64,000 nt of DNA, taken from contig NZ_CP061498.1 in assembly GCF_014681765.1 (NCBI RefSeq), forward strand, positions 1,302,001 to 1,366,000. The letters are read 5' to 3'. Under the pieces are notes generated by a model that was given only the letters and a program-made list of their open reading frames with translations, searched no databases and was not told the origin of the DNA. Source of the DNA: Roseicitreum antarcticum (GTDB lineage: Bacteria > Pseudomonadota > Alphaproteobacteria > Rhodobacterales > Rhodobacteraceae). The first letter of the stretch is position 1. Every line of letters begins with the position of its first letter. The translations under genes were made by a program, and so were the position numbers. Shown one piece after another: positions 1 to 8,403 of this stretch.

Positions 1-1
1 C

Positions 2-505
2 CACAACCCGGTGGAACTGCGGCAAAGCCAGTCGGCCGAGGAAAGCGCGAAGATCTGGCTGGGCCGCAAATCGGCCTTTGGCGCAATGGGTCAGATCAAC
101 GATTACATGTGTCTGGATGGCACGATCCCGGTGTCGAGCCTGCCGTATGTGCTGCGCCGCATTGGTGAGATGTCGGCGGAATGCGGGCTGGATGTGGCCA
201 ATGTGTTCCACGCGGGCGACGGCAACATGCATCCGCTGATCCTGTTTGATGCCAACAAGCCCGGTGATCTGGAACGTTGCGAGGCCTTGGGCGCGGAAAT
301 CCTGAAGCTGTGTGTCGAGGTCGGCGGCTGCCTGACCGGCGAGCATGGCGTGGGGATCGAAAAGCGCGATCTGATGCATGTGCAATTCGCCCCCGCCGAT
401 CTGGAGGCGCAGATGCGGGTGAAGGATGTGTTCGATCCGCGCTGGCTATTGAACCCGGCGAAGGTGTTTCCGCTGGATGCCAGTGCGGGGCGGCGGGCGG
501 TGTAG
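2..505 (+). CDS. glcD: Glycolate oxidase subunit GlcD (C-terminal part)
   Basis: This is the C-terminal 167 residues of the FAD-linked subunit of glycolate oxidase, which oxidises glycolate to glyoxylate. The 5' part lies outside the window. Visible are the C-terminal FAD-oxidase motifs HAGDGNMHP and GEHGVGIEKRD, and the closing NPAKVFP segment typical of GlcD and D-lactate dehydrogenase proteins. glcE and glcF follow on the same strand, which supports glycolate over lactate as substrate. The stop codon sits inside the first unit of a 15-bp tandem array, so the last residues (GRRAV) are encoded by repeat DNA. Confidence 0.93.
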   Translation, partial: HNPVELRQSQSAEESAKIWLGRKSAFGAMGQINDYMCLDGTIPVSSLPYVLRRIGEMSAECGLDVANVFHAGDGNMHPLILFDANKPGDLERCEALGAEILKLCVEVGGCLTGEHGVGIEKRDLMHVQFAPADLEAQMRVKDVFDPRWLLNPAKVFPLDASAGRRAV

Positions 506-590
506 CTGTGGGCGGTGTAGCTGTGGGCGGTGTAGCTGTGGGCGGTGTAGCTGTGGGCGGTGTAGCTGTGGGCGGTGTAGCTGTGGGCGG
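496..590. repeat. Six-copy 15-bp tandem repeat after glcD
   Basis: Six perfect copies of ggcggtgtagctgtg occupy 496-585, followed by a partial copy. The unit contains the glcD stop codon, so each added copy carries a new stop in that frame. Because the unit is a multiple of three, the frame leading into glcE stays open through the array (reading as GGVAV repeats). Unit length and position resemble other arrays in this window, although the unit sequence is unrelated. Confidence 0.97.
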
Positions 591-618
591 GGGGCTGCGC
601 GCCCCCCGCACCCCGGCG

Positions 619-647
619 CCAAAGGGGGCGCTGCGCACCCCCTTTGG
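619..647. other. 10-bp perfect stem hairpin in the glcD-glcE gap
   Basis: Arms 619-628 (ccaaaggggg) and 638-647 are perfectly complementary around a 9-nt loop. No T-run follows, so this is not a canonical intrinsic terminator. It may stabilise or attenuate the glcD-glcE transcript. Confidence 0.6.
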
Positions 648-759
648 AAACCCCGCCCAGCGTTACGCACGTCGGAGGCGGATTGCAGATTATCAGGCCA
701 GGGCAGGCAAACCGCAGGCCCAAGGCAGACCCAAGGCAGAGACAAGGACAGGTGACGCG

Positions 760-1863
760 ATGCAGCCTGAGACCGAGGCCGAACTGGCCGCGATGATCCG
801 CGACACGGACACGCCCCTGCGCCTGCGCGGCGGCGGCACGCGTCCTGTCGGCAGGCCGGGGCTGGGCGAAGCCCTGTCACTGGGAGCGATGTCAGGGGTG
901 GAGCTGTATGAGCCGGGCTCATTGACCCTTGTGGCGCGGGCCGGCACACCGCTGGCCGAGGTCGAGGCGCTGTTGGCACAAGCGGGCCAGCGCCTGCCGT
1001 TTGAACCCATGGACCATCGCGGCCTTTTGGCGACGCACGGCACGCCGACGATGGGCGGCATGGTCGCGGCCAATGCCTCTGGCCCCCGGCGGATACAGGC
1101 CGGGGCCTGCCGCGACAGTCTGATCGGGGTGCGCTTCGTCGATGGGACGGGCGCGATCCTCAAGAACGGCGGGCGGGTGATGAAGAACGTCACCGGCTAT
1201 GATCTGGTCAAGCTGATGGCGGGGTCCTGGGGCACGCTGGGCGTGCTGACCGAAGTGGCCTTCAAGGTGCTGCCGGTGCCCGAATGCCAAGCGACACTGG
1301 TGGTGCATGGGTTGACGCCGGCACAAGCGGTGGAAGCAATGGCGGCGGCACTGGGTTCGCCCTATGAGGTGTCGGGCGCGGCGCATGGCAGCGGCGAGAC
1401 CTGGCTGCGGATCGAGGGGTTCGCGCCTTCGGTCGCCTATCGCGCGCAGGCGCTGCGCAAGGTGTTGGGCAGGTTTGGCGCGTTGTCGGAACTGGGGCTG
1501 GAGGACTCGGCCCGCATCTGGCGCGACATTCGCGATGTGGCGGTGTTCCACGGAACGGCAGGCGATGTGTGGCGTATCTCGGTCAAGCCGTCTGACGCGC
1601 CCGAGGTGTTGGACCGCCTGGGCGAGGACGCTTTGCTGGACTGGGGCGGCGGGCTGATCTGGCTGCACCTGGCGCCGGGAACCGATGCGCGCGCCGCATT
1701 GTCGGGCATCAGCGGCCATGCCACGCTGATGCGCGCCGATGCTGCGACCCGCACCGCCCTGCCCGCCTTTGCCCCCGAAGCCCCCGCCGTTGCCGCGCTG
1801 ACCGCCGGGTTGCGGCGGCGGTTTGACCCGCGCGGTATCCTCAACCCCGGGCTGATGGAGTAG
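760..1863 (+). CDS. glcE: Glycolate oxidase FAD-binding subunit GlcE
   Basis: This protein of 367 residues is the second FAD-binding subunit of the membrane-associated glycolate oxidase. The N-terminal half carries the PCMH-type FAD fold, with GGGTRPVG at about residue 27 and the central stretches TMGGMVAANASGP and NVTGYDLVKLMAGSWGTLG. The C-terminus has the family ending RFDPRGILNPG. The frame is open far upstream through the tandem repeat, but homology begins near MQPETEAEL, so the ATG at 760 was chosen. The stop lies 3 nt before glcF, consistent with one transcript. Confidence 0.92.
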   Translation: MQPETEAELAAMIRDTDTPLRLRGGGTRPVGRPGLGEALSLGAMSGVELYEPGSLTLVARAGTPLAEVEALLAQAGQRLPFEPMDHRGLLATHGTPTMGGMVAANASGPRRIQAGACRDSLIGVRFVDGTGAILKNGGRVMKNVTGYDLVKLMAGSWGTLGVLTEVAFKVLPVPECQATLVVHGLTPAQAVEAMAAALGSPYEVSGAAHGSGETWLRIEGFAPSVAYRAQALRKVLGRFGALSELGLEDSARIWRDIRDVAVFHGTAGDVWRISVKPSDAPEVLDRLGEDALLDWGGGLIWLHLAPGTDARAALSGISGHATLMRADAATRTALPAFAPEAPAVAALTAGLRRRFDPRGILNPGLME

Positions 1864-1866
1864 CCG

Positions 1867-3177
1867 ATGCAGACCACCTTCACCCCCGAACAACTGAAAG
1901 ACCCCGCCACCGCGCGGTCGAACGCGGTGCTGCGCGCCTGTGTGCATTGCGGCTTCTGCACCGCCACCTGCCCCACCTATGCCGTCCTGGGCGATGAGCT
2001 GGACAGCCCGCGCGGGCGCATCTACCTGATCAAGGATATGCTGGAACAGGGCCGCCCTGCGGATGAAAAGACGGTGAAGCATATCGACCGTTGCCTGTCG
2101 TGCCTGGCCTGCATGACCACCTGCCCCTCAGGCGTGCATTACATGCATCTGGTTGATCACGCGCGGGAATATATCGAAGCGACATATAAACGTCCCTGGT
2201 CCGACCGCGCGCTGCGCTGGGTGCTGGCGCGGGTGCTGCCGCATCCGATGCGCTTCCGGCTGGCGCTGGCGGGGGCAAAGCTGGGCCGCCCGTTCGCGCG
2301 GCTGATGCCCGATGCGCGGCTGCGGGCCATGCTGGAAATGGCGCCAAAGCATATCCCCCCGGTCAGCCGCAACGACGACCCGCAGGTGTTCCCCGCGCAA
2401 GGCCCGCGCAAGATGCGGGTGGCGCTGATGACCGGCTGCGCACAACGGGCGCTGAACACCGATATCAACGACGCCACCATCCGCGTGCTGCGCCGTCTGG
2501 GCTGCGAGGTGGTGATTGCCGAAGGTCAGGGCTGTTGCGGCGCGCTGACGCATCACATGGGGAAAACGCAGGAATCGCATGCCAGTGCGGCGCGCAACAT
2601 CCGCGCCTGGACGCGCGAGATGGCGGGCGGCGGGCTGGATGCCGTCGTCATCAACACCAGCGGCTGCGGCACCACGGTGAAGGATTACGGCCACATGTTC
2701 CGCAACGATCCGCTTGCAGCGGATGCGGCAGCCGTGGCGGGCATTGCGAAGGATGTGTCCGAGGTGCTGATGCAACTGGACCTGCCCCAAGGCACCGACC
2801 GGGGCCCGCGCGTGGCCTATCATGCGGCGTGTTCGTTGCAGCATGGCCAGAAGATCAAGACCTATCCCAAGGACCTGCTGCGGCGCGTGGGTTTTGAGGT
2901 GGTGGAGCCCGCGGACAGCCACCTGTGCTGCGGCTCGGCGGGGACGTACAACCTGATGCAGCCCGAAATCTCGGGTCAGTTGAAGGCGCGCAAGGTCGCA
3001 ACGCTGGAGGCACGGGCGCCCGATGTGATCGCCGCGGGCAATTTGGGCTGCATGATGCAGATCGGATCGGGGACGGCGGTACCGGTGGTGCATACGGTCG
3101 AATTGATCGACTGGGCGACCGGCGGGCCGGTACCCGCCGCGCTGGACGGGCTGCGCGCCAAGGCGGCTGCAAGTTGA
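1867..3177 (+). CDS. glcF: Glycolate oxidase iron-sulfur subunit GlcF
   Basis: A 436-residue iron-sulfur subunit that passes electrons from the GlcD/GlcE flavins to the respiratory chain. Two ferredoxin-type 4Fe-4S clusters are visible: C25-C28-C31-C35 (CVHCGFCTATCP) and C76-C79-C82-C86 (CLSCLACMTTCP). Two CCG domains follow, with EGQGCCGAL and SHLCCGSAGTYN, as in heterodisulfide-reductase-like subunits. Length is normal. It is the last gene of the glc operon, and a 130-160 bp gap follows. Confidence 0.95.
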   Translation: MQTTFTPEQLKDPATARSNAVLRACVHCGFCTATCPTYAVLGDELDSPRGRIYLIKDMLEQGRPADEKTVKHIDRCLSCLACMTTCPSGVHYMHLVDHAREYIEATYKRPWSDRALRWVLARVLPHPMRFRLALAGAKLGRPFARLMPDARLRAMLEMAPKHIPPVSRNDDPQVFPAQGPRKMRVALMTGCAQRALNTDINDATIRVLRRLGCEVVIAEGQGCCGALTHHMGKTQESHASAARNIRAWTREMAGGGLDAVVINTSGCGTTVKDYGHMFRNDPLAADAAAVAGIAKDVSEVLMQLDLPQGTDRGPRVAYHAACSLQHGQKIKTYPKDLLRRVGFEVVEPADSHLCCGSAGTYNLMQPEISGQLKARKVATLEARAPDVIAAGNLGCMMQIGSGTAVPVVHTVELIDWATGGPVPAALDGLRAKAAAS

Positions 3178-3291
3178 AGTGTTACTTGAAGATATGCCCG
3201 CAAGTGACTGACTGAAAATGAGAGTTTACCTTGCGGCACCCGCGAAGAGATACAGAGGTTCTGCCATGATTTCGCCTGAACCTTCTGTTAA

Positions 3292-3307
3292 GCTATCATA
3301 TGATAGC
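3292..3307. promoter_or_regulatory. Perfect 16-bp palindrome upstream of the protease gene
   Basis: GCTATCATATGATAGC is a perfect dyad ending 33 bp before the chosen ATG of the serine protease. Size, symmetry and position suit a dimeric repressor operator. The cognate regulator is not evident in this window. Confidence 0.45.
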
Positions 3308-3339
3308 CCTTGAAGGGTGCACGGAACGGACAGGCAGCG

Positions 3340-4224
3340 ATGGGCGCGGGTTTGGCGGGAATAACAGGGTTTGCTGGCAGGACGCGCGCGGCGGTGATCG
3401 CCATGCTGGCGCTGTGCCTGCTGTCCTTCGCCCCGCCCGCGATGGGGCCCGCGTTGGGGCAGGAAAGCGCGTTGCGCGCGCTCGACACGTTGCAGGCCGG
3501 GCGCGACTGGGCGGCAGTGGGGCGGCTGAACATTGGCGGGCGTGGGTTTTGCACCGGCACGCTGATTGAACCGCATCTGGTGCTGACGGCCGCGCATTGC
3601 CTTTATGACCGAACGACCGGCGCGCGCGAGGAAGATGCGAACGTGTCGTTCCTGGCGGGCTGGCGCAATGGGCGGGCCGATGCGGTGCGCGGGGTGCGCC
3701 GTTCGGTCGTCCACCCCGACTACAACTTTGCCGCCGACCCTGACACGACCGGGCGCGGCGTGGCCCATGACCTTGCACTTCTGGAGTTGGACAGCCCGAT
3801 CCGGCTGGCCAATGTGGTGCCCTTCGCCGTCCGGTCCGAACCTGCGGCCGGCGATGTCGTGGGCGTGGTGTCCTATGCGCGCGGGCGGTCCGACGTCCCG
3901 TCGCTTCAGGAACAATGCCGGATTTTGCAACGCGATGTGCAGGGCGTGCTGGCGATGTCGTGCACGGTGGATTTCGGCGCATCGGGGGCGCCGGTCTTCG
4001 CGATGCGGCAGGGGCGGCCGGAAATCGTGTCCGTGGTGTCGGCCAAATCGCAGTCGCAATATGGCGAGGTGGCGTTGGGCATGTCGCTGGGCGCGCGGCT
4101 GGACCAGTTGCGCGTGGCGCTGGGGCGCGGCGATGCGCGTTTCATCCGGGTATCCGATTCGGCTGCGCGGGATGGCACCAGGCGCATGTCAGACGGGGGC
4201 GGCGCGCGGTTCGTGCGACCCTGA
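3340..4224 (+). CDS. Secreted trypsin-like serine protease
   Basis: About 294 residues. An N-terminal hydrophobic segment (AAVIAMLALCLLSFAPP) followed by small residues is a likely Sec signal, pointing to a periplasmic or secreted enzyme. The chymotrypsin-fold triad is visible: H86 in LTAAHC, D144 in HDLALLEL and S215 in GASGAP. A disulfide may form across FCTGTL and TAAHC. The frame also opens at a TTG at 3310; the ATG at 3340 is preferred because it places the signal peptide properly. The gene stands alone and substrates are unknown. Confidence 0.85.
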   Translation: MGAGLAGITGFAGRTRAAVIAMLALCLLSFAPPAMGPALGQESALRALDTLQAGRDWAAVGRLNIGGRGFCTGTLIEPHLVLTAAHCLYDRTTGAREEDANVSFLAGWRNGRADAVRGVRRSVVHPDYNFAADPDTTGRGVAHDLALLELDSPIRLANVVPFAVRSEPAAGDVVGVVSYARGRSDVPSLQEQCRILQRDVQGVLAMSCTVDFGASGAPVFAMRQGRPEIVSVVSAKSQSQYGEVALGMSLGARLDQLRVALGRGDARFIRVSDSAARDGTRRMSDGGGARFVRP

Positions 4225-4373
4225 GAGGTGCCGATTGCCGGGGGCTTGCAAGATTTCCCTCATCGGGGGCGCAAGACCGAGGGGGCGATGCGTTGGGACC
4301 GGAGCGCATCGGGCCATGGCCGGCAGCACGGCGCAGGCCAACACCGGGTACGCATTTTCCGGGGGAATGACCT

Positions 4374-4402
4374 CTTGAAACGCACGAAATCCCCACCCAT
4401 CT
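4374..4402 (+). promoter_or_regulatory. Candidate sigma-32 heat-shock promoter
   Basis: CTTG (4374-4377, within CTTGAAA), an 18-nt spacer and CCCATCT (4396-4402) match the alphaproteobacterial RpoH consensus CTTG-N17/18-CYTATNT at nearly every position. It lies about 100 bp upstream of the small heat-shock gene, so transcription would start near 4410 and give a leader of about 90 nt. Confidence 0.7.
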
Positions 4403-4409
4403 TGAACTC

Positions 4410-4502
4410 ACCGGATGCCTGAAGAGGGTCCGGCAAACGCCAACCCGGCCCGTCGGACACCCGAGGGCCAGCCAAACATCGCTTTACGGAGGATGACCTA
4501 TG
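4410..4502 (+). promoter_or_regulatory. ROSE-like RNA thermometer in the hsp20 leader
   Basis: The leader can fold into successive hairpins (ccgga/tccgg near 4415-4437; ggccc..tcgg with ccgagggcc near 4447-4470). The last hairpin sequesters the ribosome site. TCGCT at 4479-4483 matches the UYGCU signature of ROSE elements. It pairs with AGGA of the Shine-Dalgarno (4490-4493) with one bulged G, and a 6-nt loop ttacgg separates the arms. The pairing extends by A4478-T4494 and C4477-G4495 up to the start region. ROSE elements are known before alphaproteobacterial small heat-shock genes; folding here was judged by eye only. Confidence 0.6.
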
Positions 4503-4961
4503 CGTAACTTTGACCCGACCCCGCTCTACCGTGCCACCGTTGGTTTCGACCGCGTTGCAGACATGCTGGACCGCGTGATGACCACCGATGTTGCACAGCC
4601 GACCTACCCGCCTTACAACATTGAAAAAACGGATGAAAATGCCTATCGCATTTCCATCGCCGTGGCCGGTTTCGGCCCCGATGACCTCAATGTCGAGGTG
4701 AAGGAAAACGCGCTGCACATTACAGCACGCCGGGAAGAGCAGGAGGAAGGCCGCACCTATCTGCACCGTGGCATCGCCACCCGCGCCTTCCAGCGCCGCT
4801 TTCAACTGGCCGACCACATGCGCGTCACCGGCGCCGAGCATATCGACGGCATGCTGCATGTCGATCTGATCCGCGAGATGCCCGAGGCACTGAAACCCCG
4901 CCGCATCGAGATCGCGCGGCCCGCCAACGCCACCGCGCAGAAAACCGTCGCCGCCGCCTGA
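4500..4961 (+). CDS. Small heat-shock protein (Hsp20/IbpA family)
   Basis: A 153-residue ATP-independent holdase chaperone. The alpha-crystallin domain runs from about residue 37 (YNIEKTDENAYRISIAVAGF) through the AFQRRFQLADHMRV region to about 140, and ends in the short A-rich tail of class A/IbpA-like alphaproteobacterial members. The Shine-Dalgarno acggagga precedes the ATG. It is monocistronic, preceded by a sigma-32-type promoter and ROSE-like leader and followed by a strong terminator, so heat induction at both the transcriptional and translational level is expected. Confidence 0.93.
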   Translation: MRNFDPTPLYRATVGFDRVADMLDRVMTTDVAQPTYPPYNIEKTDENAYRISIAVAGFGPDDLNVEVKENALHITARREEQEEGRTYLHRGIATRAFQRRFQLADHMRVTGAEHIDGMLHVDLIREMPEALKPRRIEIARPANATAQKTVAAA

Positions 4962-4994
4962 AGGCGCGATTGTCTCTGAGGCCAACCAACCATC

Positions 4995-5022
4995 GGCGCG
5001 CCCCTTACCGGGCGCGCCTTTT
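4995..5022 (+). terminator. Intrinsic terminator of the hsp20 gene
   Basis: A 9-bp GC stem (ggcgcgccc at 4995-5003 with gggcgcgcc at 5010-5018), a 6-nt loop and TTTT immediately after form a canonical rho-independent terminator 34 nt past the stop. Confidence 0.9.
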
Positions 5023-5170
5023 GCATGGCGCAGGGGCGTTATCGCTTTGCAATGCGCTGCCGACTGGCCACGCTTTGCGGTCAGGCAGCGCGGCGCGGCA
5101 TCGTCCAATACCGCACCCCGGAAGCCGGCTGCGTGGCGAAATCAGGGCGCGATGCGCAAAGTCCCGGCCA

Positions 5171-7435
5171 TCAGACCCGCTTGCGTGCCACCTTGCGCTT
5201 TGCTTTCGCCTTGCCCGTGCGCTCTTTCCCCGGACGCCGCGACACCACGCGCACCGACTTTCCGCGCCCGCCGGATGCGCCCGGCCCGCGCGGCAACACC
5301 GCGCCGTTGAGTTCCAGCAATTCCACCATCAGCCCGCCGGTGATCGGCACCGCCTCGGCCAATTTGACCAGCACACGGTCGCCCAGCGCGATGATCGTAC
5401 CGGATTTGTCGCCCATCAGGGTTTGCGCGTCGGCGTCGTGGTGGAAGTATTCGTCGCCCAGCGACCGGATCGGCACCAAGCCGTCGGCCCCGGTCTCATC
5501 CAGTTTCACGAAGACGCCAAAGCGCGCGATGCCCGAAATGCGGCCCGTGAACTCCTGCCCGACGCGCTCTGACAGGAACGCGGCCAGATAGCGGTCGGTG
5601 GTGTCGCGTTCGGCCGTCATCGACCGGCGCTCGGTATCCGAGATCAGCTTGGCGGTTTCGGCCAGATTCTCGACATCCCATTGCGACAGCCCATCCTTGC
5701 CCCAGCCATGCGCGCGGATCAGGGCGCGGTGCACGATCAGGTCGGCGTAGCGCCGGATCGGCGAGGTGAAATGCGCATAATTCCGCAAGGCCAACCCGAA
5801 ATGCCCATAATTATCCGGGCTGTAATAGGCCTGCGTCATCGAGCGCAGCGTGGACATGTTGATCAGTTCGTCGAATTCGGTGCCTTCGGCCTGATCGAGC
5901 AACTGGTTCAGGTGACGGGTTTGCAGCACCTGCCCCTTTGCCAGCGTGAAGCCCGAGGCCACGGCGAGTTCGCGCAGCGCGTTCAGCTTTTCGGGGCTGG
6001 GTTCTTCATGCGCGCGAAACAACAGCGGCGATTTGCGCGCGTTGAGCTCTTCGGCGGCGGCCACATTGGCCTGCACCATGAATTCCTCGACCAGTTTATG
6101 GGCGTCGAAGCGTTCCTTGAACGCGACCGAGGTGACCCGCCCATCGTCCGACAGCACGATCTGGCGTTCGGGCAGGTCGATGTCCAGCGGTTGGCGCCGC
6201 GCCCGCGCCGCGCGGGTGGCGCGGTAGGCGTCAAACAGGGCCTTGAGGTCGGCGGCAAACAATTGGGTGGCGTCGTCGAACCGCCCCTCATCCGCGGCCT
6301 GCGCCTGCTCATAGGTCAGCGAGGCGACCGAGCGCATCATGGCACGCATGAATTTGTGGCTGACCTTGTCGCCACCCGCGTTCAACACGATGCGCACGGC
6401 GATACAGGGGCGCACCACGCCTTCGTGCAGCGAACAGAGGTCGCCCGACAGCCGGTCGGGCAGCATCGGCACCACACGGTCGGGGAAATAGCTGGAATTG
6501 CCGCGCCGCCGCGCCTCGCGGTCCAGTTCCGAGCCGGGGGTGACGTAATGCGCCACATCGGCGATGGCGACCCAGACGATGAAACCGCCGGGGTTGGCGG
6601 CATCGGTGTCGGGCTCAGCAAAGAGCGCATCGTCGTGGTCGCGCGCGTCCCATGGGTCGATGGTCAGAAGGTTGATGCCGGTCAGATCGGTGCGACCCGT
6701 CATCGGGGCCTCTTGCGCAGCGTCGGCTTCGGCCACCACGTCATCGGGGAAGGCATCGGGGATGCCGTGTTGGTGGATGGCGATCAGCGACACCGCCTTT
6801 GGCGCCGATGGGTCGCCCAGCCGGTCCACGACGCGGGCGCGCGGCAGGCCCATGCGGGCGGGTCCGGCCTGCTCTGCCTCGACCAATTCGCCGTCTTGCG
6901 CGTTTTGGGTCGCGCCGGGCGAGACCATCCATTCGCGGTCGGCCCCTTTGTCGATGGGCACGATCCGCCCGCCTTCGGTCCCGGTGCGGAAAATGCCCAG
7001 GATGCGGCGGGGGTTGGTGCCGATCTTGCGGATCAGCCGAGCCTCATACTGGTGTTCGTCATGCCGGACCGACAACAGTTTCGCCAAAATGCGGTCGCCC
7101 GCGCCCAGCGCGGGGTCGGCGTTGCGCAGGGTCAGCAAGATGCGCGGTTCGGGCGCGTCGCCCCGCCATTCCACCGGCCGGGCGTACAGATCGCCGTCGG
7201 CATTGGGCGCCTGCACCAGCAAGATGCTGACGGGCGGCAGTTTTTCGGGGTCGCGGTAGGATTTGCGGCGTTTCTCCAGGAAGCCTTCTTCCTCCAGCTC
7301 CTTCAAAAGGCGCTTGAGGTCGATCCGCGCCGCACCCTTGATGCCGAAGGCACGCGCGATGTCGCGCTTGGCGGCTTCGCCCGGGTGCTCTGATATCCAG
7401 TCGCGCAGTTCGGATTTTGTGGGTATTTTTGTCAT
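5171..7435 (-). CDS. rnr: Ribonuclease R
   Basis: A 754-residue processive 3'-5' exoribonuclease of the RNB family, acting on structured RNA in the cytoplasm. From the N-terminus: a winged-helix region (IARAFGIKGAARIDLKRLLKELEEEGF), cold-shock domains, the RNB catalytic core with metal ligands in TIDPWDARDHDDALF and the signature FTSPIRRYADLIVHRAL, an S1 domain (GRISGIARFGVFVKLDETG), and a basic Lys/Arg tail thought to help unwind duplex RNA. Length is typical. It lies convergent to hsp20. The next upstream gene on the same strand, a hydrolase, is only 66 bp away. Confidence 0.95.
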   Translation of the reverse strand: MTKIPTKSELRDWISEHPGEAAKRDIARAFGIKGAARIDLKRLLKELEEEGFLEKRRKSYRDPEKLPPVSILLVQAPNADGDLYARPVEWRGDAPEPRILLTLRNADPALGAGDRILAKLLSVRHDEHQYEARLIRKIGTNPRRILGIFRTGTEGGRIVPIDKGADREWMVSPGATQNAQDGELVEAEQAGPARMGLPRARVVDRLGDPSAPKAVSLIAIHQHGIPDAFPDDVVAEADAAQEAPMTGRTDLTGINLLTIDPWDARDHDDALFAEPDTDAANPGGFIVWVAIADVAHYVTPGSELDREARRRGNSSYFPDRVVPMLPDRLSGDLCSLHEGVVRPCIAVRIVLNAGGDKVSHKFMRAMMRSVASLTYEQAQAADEGRFDDATQLFAADLKALFDAYRATRAARARRQPLDIDLPERQIVLSDDGRVTSVAFKERFDAHKLVEEFMVQANVAAAEELNARKSPLLFRAHEEPSPEKLNALRELAVASGFTLAKGQVLQTRHLNQLLDQAEGTEFDELINMSTLRSMTQAYYSPDNYGHFGLALRNYAHFTSPIRRYADLIVHRALIRAHGWGKDGLSQWDVENLAETAKLISDTERRSMTAERDTTDRYLAAFLSERVGQEFTGRISGIARFGVFVKLDETGADGLVPIRSLGDEYFHHDADAQTLMGDKSGTIIALGDRVLVKLAEAVPITGGLMVELLELNGAVLPRGPGASGGRGKSVRVVSRRPGKERTGKAKAKRKVARKRV

Positions 7436-7501
7436 GCGCCCGCCTTATCATGCGTCCGGGCGCACGTCATGTGGAAAACCGCGCGCCGCTGAGCACGCAG
7501 G

Positions 7502-8302
7502 TCAGAGCCCCGCCAGCGCGGCGCGCAACAGGGCGCTCCCGGGGTCTGCCAGCCCGTCGATCACGTTGAAATGGTGGCGACCGGGGTCCTCGGTCACCGG
7601 CGCGTTCCATGCCGTGCCCAGCCAGCGTGCCTGATCGCGGAAGGCCGGACGCTCGGCGCTGCCGACCCATACATGGGCGTCGATGCCCGCACGGGGGGTG
7701 CGCAAGGCGGGGCTTTCGCGCGCGGCTTCGGCCGCATCAAGCCGCAGATCGGCGTTGAAATCGCATTGCATCAGCGGCCGCAGATCCGACAGGGGCGAGA
7801 TCGGCAGCACCCGCGCCACGCGGGGCGCCGCAGCCAGTGCGACATCGGTGCAGGCCAACCGTGCCACCAGATGCCCGCCCGCCGAATGCCCGGTCAGGAC
7901 CAGCGGCCCCGGCTGCACGAGCGCAATCGCATCCACCGCACGCGCAATCTGCGTGGTGATGGCACTCAGGCGCGCATCGGGCGCAAGGGTGTGGCACGGC
8001 ATCGCCACCGCCCAGCCGCGTGCCAGCGCACCCGACGCAAAGGCGGACCAAAGCCGGGGGTCGAAAGCGCGCCAATACCCGCCATGAATGAAGACCAGGG
8101 TGCCGCGTGCGCGCGCCGCTGGCATGAACAGGTCGAACCAGTCGCGCGGGCCGGGTCCGTAGGGCTGGCCCAGCACCGCGCGGTCGCCCAGCGCGTCGCG
8201 GAACGCCGCCGCCTGTACGGTCCAGCGCGGCAAGAAATCCGCCCCGCCGGGGATATGGGCGGCATTGGCATATTCGTCGGAAAGGTCGGGCAATTCTGGC
8301 AT
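7502..8302 (-). CDS. Alpha/beta hydrolase, arylformamidase-like
   Basis: About 266 residues with an alpha/beta-hydrolase fold. FIHGGYWRAF provides the oxyanion HGGYW motif characteristic of kynurenine formamidases and related esterases, GHSAGG holds the nucleophile Ser, and GRHHFNVID supplies the likely catalytic His. No tryptophan-catabolic gene is adjacent, so kynurenine formamidase activity is only a possibility. The frame also allows an ATG at 8323; the ATG at 8302 has a GGGGA 11 nt upstream. It diverges from gabD. Confidence 0.75.
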   Translation of the reverse strand: MPELPDLSDEYANAAHIPGGADFLPRWTVQAAAFRDALGDRAVLGQPYGPGPRDWFDLFMPAARARGTLVFIHGGYWRAFDPRLWSAFASGALARGWAVAMPCHTLAPDARLSAITTQIARAVDAIALVQPGPLVLTGHSAGGHLVARLACTDVALAAAPRVARVLPISPLSDLRPLMQCDFNADLRLDAAEAARESPALRTPRAGIDAHVWVGSAERPAFRDQARWLGTAWNAPVTEDPGRHHFNVIDGLADPGSALLRAALAGL

Positions 8303-8403
8303 TTCGTGTCGCGTCCCCGCCATTGTCTGGTACTTGCCCCGACGCCGCTTATATGGTCCCTTGACGCCAAATTCACAGATGCAAATTTCAAATGGGGGAT
8401 GAT

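Noticed and set aside
496-590. CRISPR array
   Set aside because: Repeats are directly adjacent with no spacers, and no cas gene is present; the same applies to the other arrays.
277-759. N-terminal extension of GlcE through the 15-bp repeats
   Set aside because: The frame is open only because the unit is stop-free in that frame; the peptide is a low-complexity GGVAV repeat without family similarity, and the normal start lies at 760.
5681-7393. Long plus-strand open frame opposite rnr (570 codons)
   Set aside because: It is a mirror of the high-GC rnr coding strand; the translation is His/Gly/Gln-rich with no domain, while the minus strand encodes a complete RNase R.
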